Below are positions 8,440-17,697 of a DNA stretch of 64,000 nt, piece after piece (position 1 is the stretch's first letter; the number at the start of each line of letters is the position of its first letter). Source of the stretch: an uncultured Clostridium sp. (GTDB lineage Bacteria > Bacillota > Clostridia > Lachnospirales > Lachnospiraceae); the NCBI GenBank assembly GCA_900542035.1, contig UQMJ01000003.1, positions 62,001-126,000 of the forward strand. The letters run 5' to 3'. Made by a program: the position numbers and the translations under genes. The notes under the pieces are model-generated. The model saw only the letters and a program-made list of their open reading frames with translations, did no database searches and was not told where the DNA came from.

Positions 8440-10373
8440 TACTTTTCTTCTTTATTCTCTGCCTGACGGATTACTTTAGAAGCGATCTCTTTCTGAATTG
8501 CTTCCATAAACTGGCCTAATTCCTTCTGGCCTTCGTCGCCTGCAAAACGGCTTCTTACGGAAACAACGCCCTCTTCCTCTTCCTTCTGGCCGACTACCAG
8601 CATATAAGGAATCTTTTCCATCTGAGCGGAACGAATCTTGTATCCAATCTTCTCAGAACGGGTATCTACCTCGGTACGGATGCCAGCGTCATTTAATTTT
8701 GCCGCTACAGAGTCTGCATAGTCGATAAACTTATCAGAAATCGGCAGTACCTTTACCTGAACCGGAGCTAACCAGGTCGGGAATGCGCCTGCAAAGTGCT
8801 CGATGAGGATACCGATAAAGCGCTCAACAGAGCCGAATAATACGCGGTGAATCATAATCGGACGGTGCTTTTCTCCGTCTGCTCCCATGTATTCCAGTTC
8901 AAATCTCTGAGGAAGCTGGAAGTCTAACTGGATGGTACCGCACTGCCAGGTTCTTCCGATGGAGTCTTCCAGATGGAAGTCAATCTTAGGACCATAGAAT
9001 GCGCCGTCGCCTTCATTGACTACATAAGGAAGTCCCAGTTCGTCTAACGCGCTTCTTAAGCCTTCGGTTGCAGTCTCCCAGTCTTCATCGCTTCCCATCG
9101 AGTCTTCCGGTCTGGTAGACAGTTCTACGTGATACTTAAATCCTAACAGGGAGTATACGTCGTTAATCAGATTAGCAACTCTCTTAATCTCATCTTTAAT
9201 CTGGTCAGGAGTCATGAAAATATGGGCATCGTCCTGAGTAAAGCAGCGGACTCTCATCAGGCCATGAAGCTGACCGGATTTCTCGTGACGGTGAACCAGA
9301 CCCAGCTCGCCTAAACGAAGAGGCAGATCTCTGTAGGAACGCGGCTCAGAAGCATATACCAGAATACCGCCTGGGCAGTTCATCGGCTTTACCGCATAGT
9401 CTTCTTCATCAATGACAGTGGTATACATATTGTTTTTGTAATGTGCCCAGTGTCCGGAAGTCTCCCATAAGCTTCTGTTTAAAATAATCGGGGTAGAAAT
9501 TTCTACATAGCCGGCCTTTTTGTGAATCTCTCTCCAGTAATCCAGAAGGGTGTTCTTTAATGCCATGCCCTTTGGAAGGAAGAATGGGAAGCCAGGGCCT
9601 GCTTCATGCATCATAAATAAGCCCAGTTCCTTGCCTAACTTTCTGTGATCACGCTTTTTGGCCTCTTCCATCATGGTAATGTAAGCTTCCAGCTCTGCCT
9701 TCTTGCCAAATGCAGTACCGTAGAAACGGGTCAGCATCTTATTCTTCTCGCTGCCTCTCCAGTAAGCGCCAGCCAGATTCATTAACTTATATGCCTTGCC
9801 TAAGTCCTTGGTATTCATTAAATGAGGGCCTGCGCACAGGTCTACAAACTCGCCCTGCTCGTAAAAGCTGATTTCTTCGCCTTCTGGTAAATCTTCAATC
9901 AGTTCTACCTTATATGGCTCCTGACGTTCTTTCATAAATGCAATGGCTTCTTCTCTCGGCAGAGTGAAACGCTTGATTGGGAACGCTTCTTTTACAATCT
10001 TCTTCATTTCTGCTTCGATCTTTTCCATGTCTTCTGCAGTAAAGGTGGTCTCTGGATCTACGTCGTAGTAGAAACCGTCTGCAATAGACGGACCGATTGC
10101 CAGCTTGGTTGCCGGATATAAACGCTTAATCGCCTGAGCCAGTACATGGCTTGCGGAGTGACGCAGCGCTGCCAGACCTTCTGGATCGCTGGAAGTGCAG
10201 ATGCTTAATGTGCAGTCTTTATCCAGTACCGTGCGCAGATCAGCGGTTTCGCCGTCTACAACGCCGACACAGGCTACTCTTGCCAGGCCTTCGCTAATAT
10301 CTTTTGCAATGTCGATAATGGACATTGGCTGTGCGTACTCTTTTACAGAGCCGTCTTTTAATGTAATCTTCAT
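8439..10373 (-). CDS. thrS: Threonyl-tRNA synthetase
   Basis: A class II aminoacyl-tRNA synthetase of 644 residues, the usual length. Domains in order: TGS (1-60), the second editing domain with HSASHVLAQA (about 72-81) and the zinc-ligand region, the catalytic core (about 240-540) with class II motifs and the zinc ligands in MNCPGG and HRHEKSGQLHG, and the C-terminal anticodon-binding domain. It charges tRNA-Thr in the cytosol. The ATG at 10373 follows AAAAAGGAGAG. Upstream lies a complete T-box leader, so expression rises when uncharged tRNA-Thr accumulates. Confidence 0.98.
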   Translation of the reverse strand: MKITLKDGSVKEYAQPMSIIDIAKDISEGLARVACVGVVDGETADLRTVLDKDCTLSICTSSDPEGLAALRHSASHVLAQAIKRLYPATKLAIGPSIADGFYYDVDPETTFTAEDMEKIEAEMKKIVKEAFPIKRFTLPREEAIAFMKERQEPYKVELIEDLPEGEEISFYEQGEFVDLCAGPHLMNTKDLGKAYKLMNLAGAYWRGSEKNKMLTRFYGTAFGKKAELEAYITMMEEAKKRDHRKLGKELGLFMMHEAGPGFPFFLPKGMALKNTLLDYWREIHKKAGYVEISTPIILNRSLWETSGHWAHYKNNMYTTVIDEEDYAVKPMNCPGGILVYASEPRSYRDLPLRLGELGLVHRHEKSGQLHGLMRVRCFTQDDAHIFMTPDQIKDEIKRVANLINDVYSLLGFKYHVELSTRPEDSMGSDEDWETATEGLRSALDELGLPYVVNEGDGAFYGPKIDFHLEDSIGRTWQCGTIQLDFQLPQRFELEYMGADGEKHRPIMIHRVLFGSVERFIGILIEHFAGAFPTWLAPVQVKVLPISDKFIDYADSVAAKLNDAGIRTEVDTRSEKIGYKIRSAQMEKIPYMLVVGQKEEEEGVVSVRSRFAGDEGQKELGQFMEAIQKEIASKVIRQAENKEEK

Positions 10374-10418
10374 AGTAATCTCTCCTTTTTAATGGAAAAA
10401 GTGACCTGCAGAGCTTTT

Positions 10419-10454
10419 ATATCCTGGGAAATTCGCAGAAATTTCCTAGGATAT
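10419..10454 (-). other. Inverted repeat between T-box terminator and thrS
   Basis: Two 15-base arms (ATATCCTAGGAAATT and AATTTCCCAGGATAT on the minus strand) pair with one mismatch around a 6-base loop. It lies directly after the T-box terminator U-run and is not followed by Ts, so it is not a second terminator. In read-through mRNA it would form a stable 5' hairpin about 45 bases before the thrS start. Confidence 0.7.
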
Positions 10455-10706
10455 AAAAAAAGTCCCTTGCCATATTCCTACGGCAAGGGACGATCTTACA
10501 ATCGCGGTTCCACCCTTTTTGAATGAGCCATCCGGCTCAGACCTCTTGATGTTTGGATGATAACGGAATCACCGTTCCCGATTAAGGGACACTCTGGGGT
10601 GGTCTTGGGGAGCCGTCTGTGCAGGATGCTCGCACCATATGCATCCTTCTCTGAGCACATCCAGATTCCTTACTCTTCCCATCTGCGTGTTAATTATTTT
10701 TTTCTA
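10455..10706 (-). promoter_or_regulatory. T-box riboswitch (threonine) with terminator
   Basis: The minus-strand leader contains the T-box core GGGTGGAACCGCG (about 10505-10517), which binds the acceptor end of uncharged tRNA. It is followed by a terminator, GTCCCTTGCC/GGCAAGGGAC (10462-10491), and seven Ts. The T-box bases compete with the terminator stem in the usual way. The region 10540-10700 folds into a long stem I with a GUGCGAG-like terminal loop. I did not assign the specifier codon; threonine is inferred from the downstream thrS. The whole 10374-10742 gap is this regulatory leader. Confidence 0.93.
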
Positions 10707-10712
10707 ATCCTC

Positions 10713-10740
10713 ATTATAACATGGAAGTTTAAATTGTCAA
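10713..10740 (-). promoter_or_regulatory. Sigma-A promoter of the thrS T-box transcript
   Basis: A perfect -35 TTGACA (10735-10740) and a perfect -10 TATAAT (10713-10718) are separated by 16 bases. It overlaps the bases just after the stop of the cell-wall-binding protein gene (10743). Confidence 0.85.
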
Positions 10741-10742
10741 GA

Positions 10743-12008
10743 TTAATCTTCTGGAAGGATCTCGATGTTGTAACCGCCGTTCTGAGCCTTAGTAATCTTG
10801 TACTTCACGCCGTCGCCATCGCGAACCGTACCGCTGGTCTTTACCTTTCCATCTTCATTTACCATATAGCGGAGACCGTCAACTTCTACGATCTGATACT
10901 TGGTTCCTTCTTCTGCATAAACCAGAGCGCCGTCATCATACAGGTAGCCGTTCTTTACTCCGGTTACGCCGTCGCCCTTGGAGCCTAAGGAACCGCTGGC
11001 GGTAAAGTAGAATACTTCATTGTCATGGTTCTCATCGTTTACCACTACGCGTCCGGTCTTCATTGCGCCGTTCTCGTCAAAATAGAACTTCCGTCCGTCG
11101 GATAATTCTAATAAGCCCGTGTACATCCGTCCGTCTCTGCGGAAGCAGTAGGTCTTGCTGTTGATGCTTGCAAGCGCATACTCATCATTTAACTTTTTGC
11201 CCTTGTACTCGGTGCTGTATGCCCTTCCATTGTAGAAATAGTACCAGCCGTCTTCGCTGTTGTCCGGATTGCTTAAATACTTCCAGCCATTGGCTCCGAT
11301 TCCGCTTTCATTGTGGTATCTTAAATCCGTTGCACCGCTTACATCGTTGAACTTAGAGGAGGTATAGCTGTCGTTGTCAATCCAGCCGGTCAGCATACGT
11401 CCCTCATCATCAAATACGTAGGTCTCGCCTTCAATCTTCTGTTCTCTGGAAACGGACATCTGACCTGAAGAGGAGAAGTAATACCACTCAGGTTCGCTCC
11501 AGCTGTCATAATCGTCTCTCTGGTCAATCTGAACCCAGCCAGTAGCCATTGCGCCGCTGTCCTTAAAGTAATATTTCTTGCCGTTTACTTCATGCCAGCC
11601 AGTCTGCATCTGGTTTCCTTCAAAGTAATACTTCTGTCCGTTAATGGTTCTCAGTCCATCGGTTACCGCCTTGCCGCTGTCGGTAAAGTAATACCACACA
11701 GTGCCGCTTCCATCCCAGTCATCGTTTGGAAGTTCCTTCCATGCGTTGGTAACCATGGCTCCTGCTTCATTGACATAATAGGTATCATCAATCAGCTGAT
11801 TAACTGCCATGTTGCCGTAGCTGTCCAGATAAAACCAGTTGTCTCCGCTCTTTCTCCATGCATCGGTAGCCTTGCTTCCGTCATTTTCCAGATAGCACCA
11901 CTGTCCGTTGGACTGCTGGGACCAACCTGCTGCAAATACGCTCATCGCCGCTGCGGAACTTAATAAAACCGCTCCTACCATAGATGCTAATACCTGTCTC
12001 TTTTTCAT
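10743..12008 (-). CDS. Secreted protein with cell-wall-binding (choline-binding type) repeats
   Basis: About 421 residues. A signal peptide covers residues 1 to about 26 (MKKRQVLASMVGAVLLSSAA...). The rest is a string of Trp/Tyr-Gly-rich repeats such as GWSQQSNGQWCYLENDG, TGWHEVNGKKYYF and TGLLELSDGRKFYFDENG, the CW-binding family that binds teichoic acid choline or sugars. No separate catalytic domain is visible, so it is probably a structural or adhesive surface protein. I chose the ATG at 12008: the in-frame ATG at 12029 lies upstream of, and would encode, the AAAGGAGG ribosome binding site. A promoter with an extended -10 (TGCTATAGT, about 12083-12091) precedes it. Confidence 0.9.
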   Translation of the reverse strand: MKKRQVLASMVGAVLLSSAAAMSVFAAGWSQQSNGQWCYLENDGSKATDAWRKSGDNWFYLDSYGNMAVNQLIDDTYYVNEAGAMVTNAWKELPNDDWDGSGTVWYYFTDSGKAVTDGLRTINGQKYYFEGNQMQTGWHEVNGKKYYFKDSGAMATGWVQIDQRDDYDSWSEPEWYYFSSSGQMSVSREQKIEGETYVFDDEGRMLTGWIDNDSYTSSKFNDVSGATDLRYHNESGIGANGWKYLSNPDNSEDGWYYFYNGRAYSTEYKGKKLNDEYALASINSKTYCFRRDGRMYTGLLELSDGRKFYFDENGAMKTGRVVVNDENHDNEVFYFTASGSLGSKGDGVTGVKNGYLYDDGALVYAEEGTKYQIVEVDGLRYMVNEDGKVKTSGTVRDGDGVKYKITKAQNGGYNIEILPED

Positions 12009-12082
12009 AAAAAAACCTCCTTTTCCCATTCACTTTATACAAATTTACAATGTATTTTTTACTTTTTCTTTCTTGTGTATTA

Positions 12083-12091
12083 ACTATAGCA
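12083..12091 (-). promoter_or_regulatory. Extended -10 element before the cell-wall-binding gene
   Basis: TGCTATAGT on the minus strand, an extended -10 hexamer TATAGT with the TG one base upstream, about 75 bases before the start codon. The -35 region is poor. A similar TTGTGCTATA element occurs before the DUF975 gene near 28740-28755. Confidence 0.5.
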
Positions 12092-12150
12092 CAAATTTCC
12101 AGAATAATCTTAAAATAATTCTTACGAAATGTTGTCAATTTTGTCAGATT

Positions 12151-14373
12151 CTAATGATTATCTAAATTTAACTTGGCAAATGCATCGGCGAACGGGGAAT
12201 TAACTGCCTTTTCCGCCTCTTTTCTCTGCCCGTTAAGGTACCTGGCCACATCTCGTTTGGATACTCCGGCCCCTTCTTTTTTACGACGCTCGGTAAAAGA
12301 GGACAATTTTTCTTTGTAACCGCATTTGCATACAAAAATCTTTGCATCGCCGTTTCCCCTGAGTTCCATCTTTTTATGACATTTTGGGCAGCGGGCGTTG
12401 GAGGTTCTTGCAACCGTTTCCCGATACCCGCACTCCCTGTCCTGGCACACCAGCATTTCACTGTTTTTTCCTTTTACAGCCAGCAGGCGTTTTCCGCAGA
12501 CCGGACACTTTTTATTGGTCAGATTATCATGGCGGAAGCTTCCTTCTCCGGTTTTAATTTCTTCAATCAGGGTATTGGTATAGTTTTTTATGTCTTCCAT
12601 AAAATCGTTCCGTTTTTCCCTTCCTTCTGCAATGGCAGTCAGCCGGCTTTCCCATCTGGCAGTCAGCTCTGGAGTGCGAAGCTCTTCCGGAACCAGTTCT
12701 AAAAGCTGTTTTGCCTTCTGGGTCAGATGAATTTCCTGGCCCTTCTTTTCCAGCAAAAAGGAGTGAAACAATTTTTCAATAATATCTGCCCTGGTCGCAA
12801 CCGTTCCCAGACCGCCCGTTTCTCCCAGCGTTTTTGCCATTGCTTTTTTCTCTGCCTCGTCCTCTGTTTCCATGTAAGCAGAAGGATTTTCCATGGCAGA
12901 CAGCAGCGACGCTTCCGTAAAATAAGGCGGCGGTGTTGTTTTTCCTTCTGTTATTAAGAGAGTTTCCTGACCAGAAGCTTCCAGAGTATCTCCCTTTACC
13001 AGTTGTTCCAGTTCTGCCAGGTTTCTGTCCGAGTTCCCGTCTTCTTCCGGCAAGGCAGCCGCTTCCTCTTCATACGCTTCTTTCCAGCCTTTTTGAATCT
13101 CCCGTTTTCCAGAAGCCGTAAATATCTCCCCTCCGACTGCAGCTGTAATGTGTATTTCTTCGTATTCGCAGTCTGGATGCAGGACAGCCAGGAACCGGCG
13201 CACCACCAGATCGTAAATTCTTCTCTCATCAATCGTCATATGGTCTAACTGGACAAATTGCTCCGTTGGAATGATCGCATGGTGATCCGATACCTTTCCG
13301 TTGTTGATATAACCGGCTTTTTCACTGCGGGGCTGACCAGCCAGACGGCCGGCCAGTTTCCGGTAAGGCCCTACAGCGCAGGCTTTCAATCGATCCCCTA
13401 TGGTTGGAAGAATGTCGCTGCTTAAATACCTGGAATCTGTTCTGGGATATGTCAGCACTTTATGGTTTTCATACAGACGCTGGCAGATAGTTAAGGTTTC
13501 TTTTGCTGAATACTGATACTTCCGGTTGGCATCTCTTTGCAGTTCGGTCAGATCATATAGCAAAGGGGCTGGAACTGTTTTCCGGTTTCTCCGGATTTCC
13601 CTGACAACTGCATTTTTCCCTTTTAATTCCGTAAGAAGACGTTCTGCCCTCTTTTTATCAAAGGTACGTCTGCTTTTGCTTTCCCCATCCTGCCAGACAA
13701 AAGACAGGCCGGAAAACGTTCCTTTCAGTCCATAATAGGGCTGGGGGGTAAACTCTTTGATTTCCTTTTCTCTCTTTGCAATAATTGCCAGTGTCGGAGT
13801 CTGGACACGGCCGCAGGAAAGTTTGGCATTGTACTTGCAGGTCAGCGCCCTGGTCGCATTGATTCCCACCAGCCAGTCCGCCTCTGCCCTGCACATTGCC
13901 GCGTCCCGCAGATTGTCATACTCCCTACTGTCCTTTAACTGTGCAAAACCTTCCCGAATTGCCTTGTCCGTAACCGAAGAAATCCACAGTCTTCTGGCCG
14001 GCTTTCTGCATCCGGTCTTTTCTAAAATCAGCCTTGCTACCAGCTCGCCTTCTCTTCCTGCATCTGTGGCAATCACTATCTGATCTACGTCTTTGCGGAA
14101 CAGCTGTTTTTTTACTGCCCGAAATTGTTTTCCAGTCTGACGGATAACCGTAAGCTGAAAAGGAGATGGAATCATGGGAAGTACCTCCATCTTCCACTCT
14201 TTGTAATCGTCGCTGTATTCCTCCGGATCGGCCAGTTCTACCAGATGGCCCAGCCCCCAGGTAACCACATAATCGGTTCCCTCAATGGCGCCGTCTATCT
14301 GTCTGGCACATCCCAGCACTCTGGCAATATCCCTTCCTACCGAAGGTTTTTCTGCTAATACAAGTGTTTTCAT
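12151..14373 (-). CDS. topB: DNA topoisomerase III
   Basis: A type IA topoisomerase of 740 residues, close to the usual TopB length. The N-terminal Toprim domain begins MKTLVLAEKPSVGRDIARVL and contains ATDAGREGE near residue 100. The active-site Tyr is in LTYPRTDSRYL (about residue 309). The C-terminus carries two zinc-ribbon units, CPVCGKRLL...CQDRECGY and CPKCHKKME...CKCGY, then a basic tail. It unlinks single-strand crossings during replication and recombination. In Firmicutes this type with zinc ribbons occurs both on chromosomes and on integrative elements; nothing here suggests an element. Confidence 0.95.
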   Translation of the reverse strand: MKTLVLAEKPSVGRDIARVLGCARQIDGAIEGTDYVVTWGLGHLVELADPEEYSDDYKEWKMEVLPMIPSPFQLTVIRQTGKQFRAVKKQLFRKDVDQIVIATDAGREGELVARLILEKTGCRKPARRLWISSVTDKAIREGFAQLKDSREYDNLRDAAMCRAEADWLVGINATRALTCKYNAKLSCGRVQTPTLAIIAKREKEIKEFTPQPYYGLKGTFSGLSFVWQDGESKSRRTFDKKRAERLLTELKGKNAVVREIRRNRKTVPAPLLYDLTELQRDANRKYQYSAKETLTICQRLYENHKVLTYPRTDSRYLSSDILPTIGDRLKACAVGPYRKLAGRLAGQPRSEKAGYINNGKVSDHHAIIPTEQFVQLDHMTIDERRIYDLVVRRFLAVLHPDCEYEEIHITAAVGGEIFTASGKREIQKGWKEAYEEEAAALPEEDGNSDRNLAELEQLVKGDTLEASGQETLLITEGKTTPPPYFTEASLLSAMENPSAYMETEDEAEKKAMAKTLGETGGLGTVATRADIIEKLFHSFLLEKKGQEIHLTQKAKQLLELVPEELRTPELTARWESRLTAIAEGREKRNDFMEDIKNYTNTLIEEIKTGEGSFRHDNLTNKKCPVCGKRLLAVKGKNSEMLVCQDRECGYRETVARTSNARCPKCHKKMELRGNGDAKIFVCKCGYKEKLSSFTERRKKEGAGVSKRDVARYLNGQRKEAEKAVNSPFADAFAKLNLDNH

Positions 14374-14406
14374 AGGATCCTTTCTCTCCAGTTTTTCATA
14401 TTATAA

Positions 14407-14450
14407 GTAAAAAACCTCTGCTCCAGCGCATTTCAGCGGTAAAGCAGAGG
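14407..14450 (-). terminator. Terminator after the purine permease gene
   Basis: CCTCTGCTTTACCGC ... AGCAGAGG followed by TTTTTT on the minus strand, with a further A/T run on the other side that could allow bidirectional use. It separates the permease from topB. Confidence 0.8.
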
Positions 14451-14502
14451 CGTTTTTCAAATCCGTGTACAGAAATAATACGCCTGTACGCGGATTCTGA
14501 CA

Positions 14503-15876
14503 TTAAATCAGCACATACTTCAGTACAAACAGAATTGCCAGAATGTACATCAGCACACTGATTTTCTTTTCTTTTGCTTTTCCAGCAATCAGATTGATTG
14601 CTACATAGGAGATTACGCCCATTGCGATTCCCTCGGAAATACTGTACATAAACGGCATTGCAATAATAGCAATAAAGCATGGGATTGCTTCTGTGTAATC
14701 GCTGAAATCAATCTTAACAATCGAAGTCAGCATCATAAATCCTACAATTACCAGGGCCGGAGCCGTTGCAAAGGATGGAATTGCAAGGAAAATCGGGGAC
14801 AGGAACAGGGATACTAAAAACAGCAGAGCGGTTACCAGGCTGGTCAGTCCGGTACGGCCGCCTACGGATACGCCTGCGGAACTCTCTACGAAAGTTGTGG
14901 TAGTAGAAGTTCCTAAAACAGCTCCTACAGAAGTTCCCACTGCGTCTGCCAACAGGGCGCCGCGGATTCTTGGAAGCTGTCCGTTTTTATCTAACATATC
15001 TGCTTTGGACGCTACGCCGATTAAAGTTCCTAAGGTATCAAACATATCTACAAACAGGAACGCAAACATGATGATCAGAAAGTCTCCGGAAAATACCAGG
15101 GCGAAATCCATCTGCATAAAGGTCGGCATAACGCTTGGAACAGAGATTCCGTTGGAAAAATCCGGAAGCAGGCTGAACCAGGCAGTCCCGTCCGGCACGT
15201 AGATTCCTAAGAACTGGCAGATAATTCCCAGTACCCAGGTAATTAAAATTCCCCATAAAATGTTGCCTTTTACATTTTTTGCAAGAAGAACCGCGGTAAT
15301 AATAATGCCGATTAATGCAAGCAGTACGGTAATTCCTTCTGTCTGGAAGGTACCGGCTTCTAAGGAACCGCTGAAAGAAAACATTCCTAACAGAGTAGAA
15401 TCGTTATTTACTACGATTTTTGCATTCTGCAGGCCGATAAAGGTAATGAACAAGCCAATACCAACGGATACTGCGTGTTTTAAGTTCATTGGAATGGCAT
15501 TAAAGATTGCTTCTCTTACTTTTGTTAAAGAAAGCAGAATAAAAATCAGGCCTTCTACAAATACGGCTGCTAACGCCATCTGCCAGGTATACCCCATTCC
15601 CAGCACAACGGTGTACGCAAAGTACGCGTTTAATCCCATTCCAGGAGCCAGCGCAAAGGGATAGTTGGACATCAGAGCCATGAGACAGGTTGCAATAAAG
15701 GATGCCAGAACCGTTGCGGTAAAGACCGCGCCTCTGTCCATGCCGGATGCCGACAAAATGTTGGGGTTTACCGCCAGAATGTAAGCCATGGTCATAAAGG
15801 TGGTAATACCCGCCAGAACCTCTGTCTTTACATCTGTATGGTTTTCCTTCAGATGAAACAGTTTCTCCAGATTCAT
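14503..15876 (-). CDS. NCS2 family purine permease (AzgA/PbuG type)
   Basis: A 457-residue membrane protein with about twelve to fourteen hydrophobic segments. The start (FHLKENHTDVKTEVLAGITTFMTMAYIL) and FVESSAGVSVGGRTGLTSLVT near residue 325 are typical of the AzgA branch of NCS2, which imports adenine, guanine or hypoxanthine with protons. The exact base is not predictable. TAGGAGG precedes the ATG. It has its own promoter and a structured leader, and its own terminator, so it is a single-gene unit. Confidence 0.92.
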   Translation of the reverse strand: MNLEKLFHLKENHTDVKTEVLAGITTFMTMAYILAVNPNILSASGMDRGAVFTATVLASFIATCLMALMSNYPFALAPGMGLNAYFAYTVVLGMGYTWQMALAAVFVEGLIFILLSLTKVREAIFNAIPMNLKHAVSVGIGLFITFIGLQNAKIVVNNDSTLLGMFSFSGSLEAGTFQTEGITVLLALIGIIITAVLLAKNVKGNILWGILITWVLGIICQFLGIYVPDGTAWFSLLPDFSNGISVPSVMPTFMQMDFALVFSGDFLIIMFAFLFVDMFDTLGTLIGVASKADMLDKNGQLPRIRGALLADAVGTSVGAVLGTSTTTTFVESSAGVSVGGRTGLTSLVTALLFLVSLFLSPIFLAIPSFATAPALVIVGFMMLTSIVKIDFSDYTEAIPCFIAIIAMPFMYSISEGIAMGVISYVAINLIAGKAKEKKISVLMYILAILFVLKYVLI

Positions 15877-15963
15877 TATTTTTTCCTCCTACCATTGTAA
15901 AATCCGGTTTGAAATCACTGCCGGACTCATCAGTTTCAGACGCTGATAAAGCGCCCACTCCCC
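15877..15963 (-). promoter_or_regulatory. Structured leader before the purine permease gene
   Basis: About 85 bases of leader can form short hairpins, for example CGCT/AGCG, ATCAG/CTGAT and TCCGG/CCGGA. The conserved bases of the purine riboswitch (TATAATC..., the two seven-base loops) are absent. It could be an undescribed regulatory RNA or simply a leader. Confidence 0.3.
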
Positions 15964-15964
15964 T

Positions 15965-15993
15965 ACTATAGTCAATCTTTTCTGGAAAAACAA
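15965..15993 (-). promoter_or_regulatory. Probable promoter of the purine permease gene
   Basis: -10 TATAGT (15965-15970) with a 17-base spacer and a partial -35 TTGTTT (15988-15993), just after the stop of the Hsp70 gene. Confidence 0.5.
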
Positions 15994-16003
15994 GCCCTTA
16001 TTG

Positions 16004-17692
16004 TCAAAAAACTTCTAATTCTGTCAATTTTTCTTGTAATTCTTTTCTGGTTTCCTGGATTTTCCCGTCATCATGGCTGTCTAACGCATCTTCAAACCGG
16101 CGCAGCAGGTACTCTAAAGCAAGACGATCCGGCCCGATGCTTTCCTCATAAACCCGTTCTCCCCGCAGAAGCAGCAGTTTGTTCTCTTCCTTTTCTCTCG
16201 GCGGGATTTTTAAATACGACAGGGTTTTCAGCCGTTCTGCAATTTCTTCTTCCGTCATGCCATTGTCCTGTCCCTTTATAATGGCTTTTTTCTTTTCTCC
16301 TGTAGAAATTACCGTTACTTCTACTTCCAGGATCGAATTGATATCATAGGTATAGGTAACGTCTACCGCTTCCTCTCCTGCTTTCTTTTTTGGTACGTTT
16401 ATAGTCAGTTCCCCCAGCAGCAGGTTGTTGTCTGCAAAACGGCTTTCTCCCTGGAGAACCGAAACGGAAATCTTGTCCTGGTCATCCCGCATCGTATAAA
16501 ACCGCTCTGTCCGGCTGGCCGGAATTACCGTATTGCGCTCAATAATCGGGCAGAAATGCCCCCGTTCAATATGGCCGTTTCCTCTGTCGACGGCAACCTC
16601 TGTTCCCAGAGTAAAGGAACAGACGTCTGTTAAAATAACTTCTTTTACTTCTTTTCTCCGTTCCTTCATCGCCGCCTGGATGGCTGCGCCTAACGCCACC
16701 GCTTCGTCTGGATTAATACTGGTATTGGGAAACTTTTTAAACAGACGCACAATAAAATCCCTGACTATCTGGAATTTGGTTCCGCCTCCTACCAATACTA
16801 CCACATCGATGTCTGAAAGCTTAATGTGGGCGTCTGAAAGGCTTCTCTGAACCGGCTTGCGGATCCGGTCTAAAAGCGGGGCGCACTCCTTTTCATACTG
16901 GGAATAGGTAATCACAGCCTCCTCATAATTTTCTCCAATCCGGCAGCGCATAACGGCCTCCCTGCTGTCAGACAGCTTTAATTTGCACTGTTCTGCCTGT
17001 TTATGGATGTGCGCCAGGGTCTTTCGATCCAGGCTATTGACGTCCAGCTTTTTTTCCGAAATAAACCAGCGCCCTAACAGCTCCGTAAAGTCCTCGCCGC
17101 CCAGATAATTGTCTCCTGCTACTGCGCGAACTTCCAGAATGTTATCGTAAAGTTCCAGAATCGATACGTCAAAGGTGCCGCCTCCCAAATCAAATACCAG
17201 GAAGCGGGTATCTTTTTTCTTATCATACAGACCATAAGCAATCGCAGCTGCTGTCGGCTCGCTGATAATCCGCTCTACCTTAAAACCTGCCAGTTCTCCC
17301 GCCCGTTTCGTCGCCTTTCTCCGCTTGTCATCAAAATAAGCAGGAACGCTGATGACTGCTTCTGTAACCGGTTCTCCTAAGTAGGCTTCTGCATCTTCTT
17401 TTAATGACCGGAGGACAAAGGCAGACAGTTCCTCCGGAGTAAACGTACGGGTCCCCAGCTTGTATTTCCGCCCAGTTCCCATGCTCCGCTTGAATACTTC
17501 TGCAACGGTATCCGGATATAAAGAAAGTCTCTCCCTGGCTGTCTCTCCTACGCAGACTTCATCCTGTTCATCTACACTGACAACCGATGGCGTCAGATGC
17601 TTTCCCAGACGGTTCGGAATAATCTCCGCCCCATTTTCGCCGTAACAGGCCGCCAGGCTGTTGGTCGTTCCCAGGTCAATTCCAATTATCAT
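16004..17692 (-). CDS. hscC: HscC-type Hsp70 chaperone
   Basis: An Hsp70 of 562 residues, shorter than DnaK and the usual length of HscC. The ATPase domain holds IGIDLGTTNS (3-12), FDLGGGTFDVS (about 171-181) and VVLVGGGTKF (about 305). A substrate-binding beta domain follows (about 365-480), and the C-terminal lid is short. The ATG follows AAAGGAG. It starts 5 bases after the stop of the J-like/TPR gene, so the two are co-translated and should work together; HscC proteins are known to need dedicated J partners. Clients are unknown. The true DnaK would be elsewhere. Confidence 0.9.
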   Translation of the reverse strand: MIIGIDLGTTNSLAACYGENGAEIIPNRLGKHLTPSVVSVDEQDEVCVGETARERLSLYPDTVAEVFKRSMGTGRKYKLGTRTFTPEELSAFVLRSLKEDAEAYLGEPVTEAVISVPAYFDDKRRKATKRAGELAGFKVERIISEPTAAAIAYGLYDKKKDTRFLVFDLGGGTFDVSILELYDNILEVRAVAGDNYLGGEDFTELLGRWFISEKKLDVNSLDRKTLAHIHKQAEQCKLKLSDSREAVMRCRIGENYEEAVITYSQYEKECAPLLDRIRKPVQRSLSDAHIKLSDIDVVVLVGGGTKFQIVRDFIVRLFKKFPNTSINPDEAVALGAAIQAAMKERRKEVKEVILTDVCSFTLGTEVAVDRGNGHIERGHFCPIIERNTVIPASRTERFYTMRDDQDKISVSVLQGESRFADNNLLLGELTINVPKKKAGEEAVDVTYTYDINSILEVEVTVISTGEKKKAIIKGQDNGMTEEEIAERLKTLSYLKIPPREKEENKLLLLRGERVYEESIGPDRLALEYLLRRFEDALDSHDDGKIQETRKELQEKLTELEVF

Positions 17693-17697
17693 ATGTT

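Noticed and set aside
12008..12029. Upstream start of the cell-wall-binding protein at 12029
   Set aside because: The extra codons contain the AAAGGAGG ribosome binding site and would put an untypical stretch before the signal peptide.
15877..15963. Hammerhead ribozyme or purine riboswitch before the permease
   Set aside because: CTGATGAGTCC looks like a hammerhead core, but the GAAA that must follow stem II is missing; the conserved loop bases of the purine aptamer are also absent.
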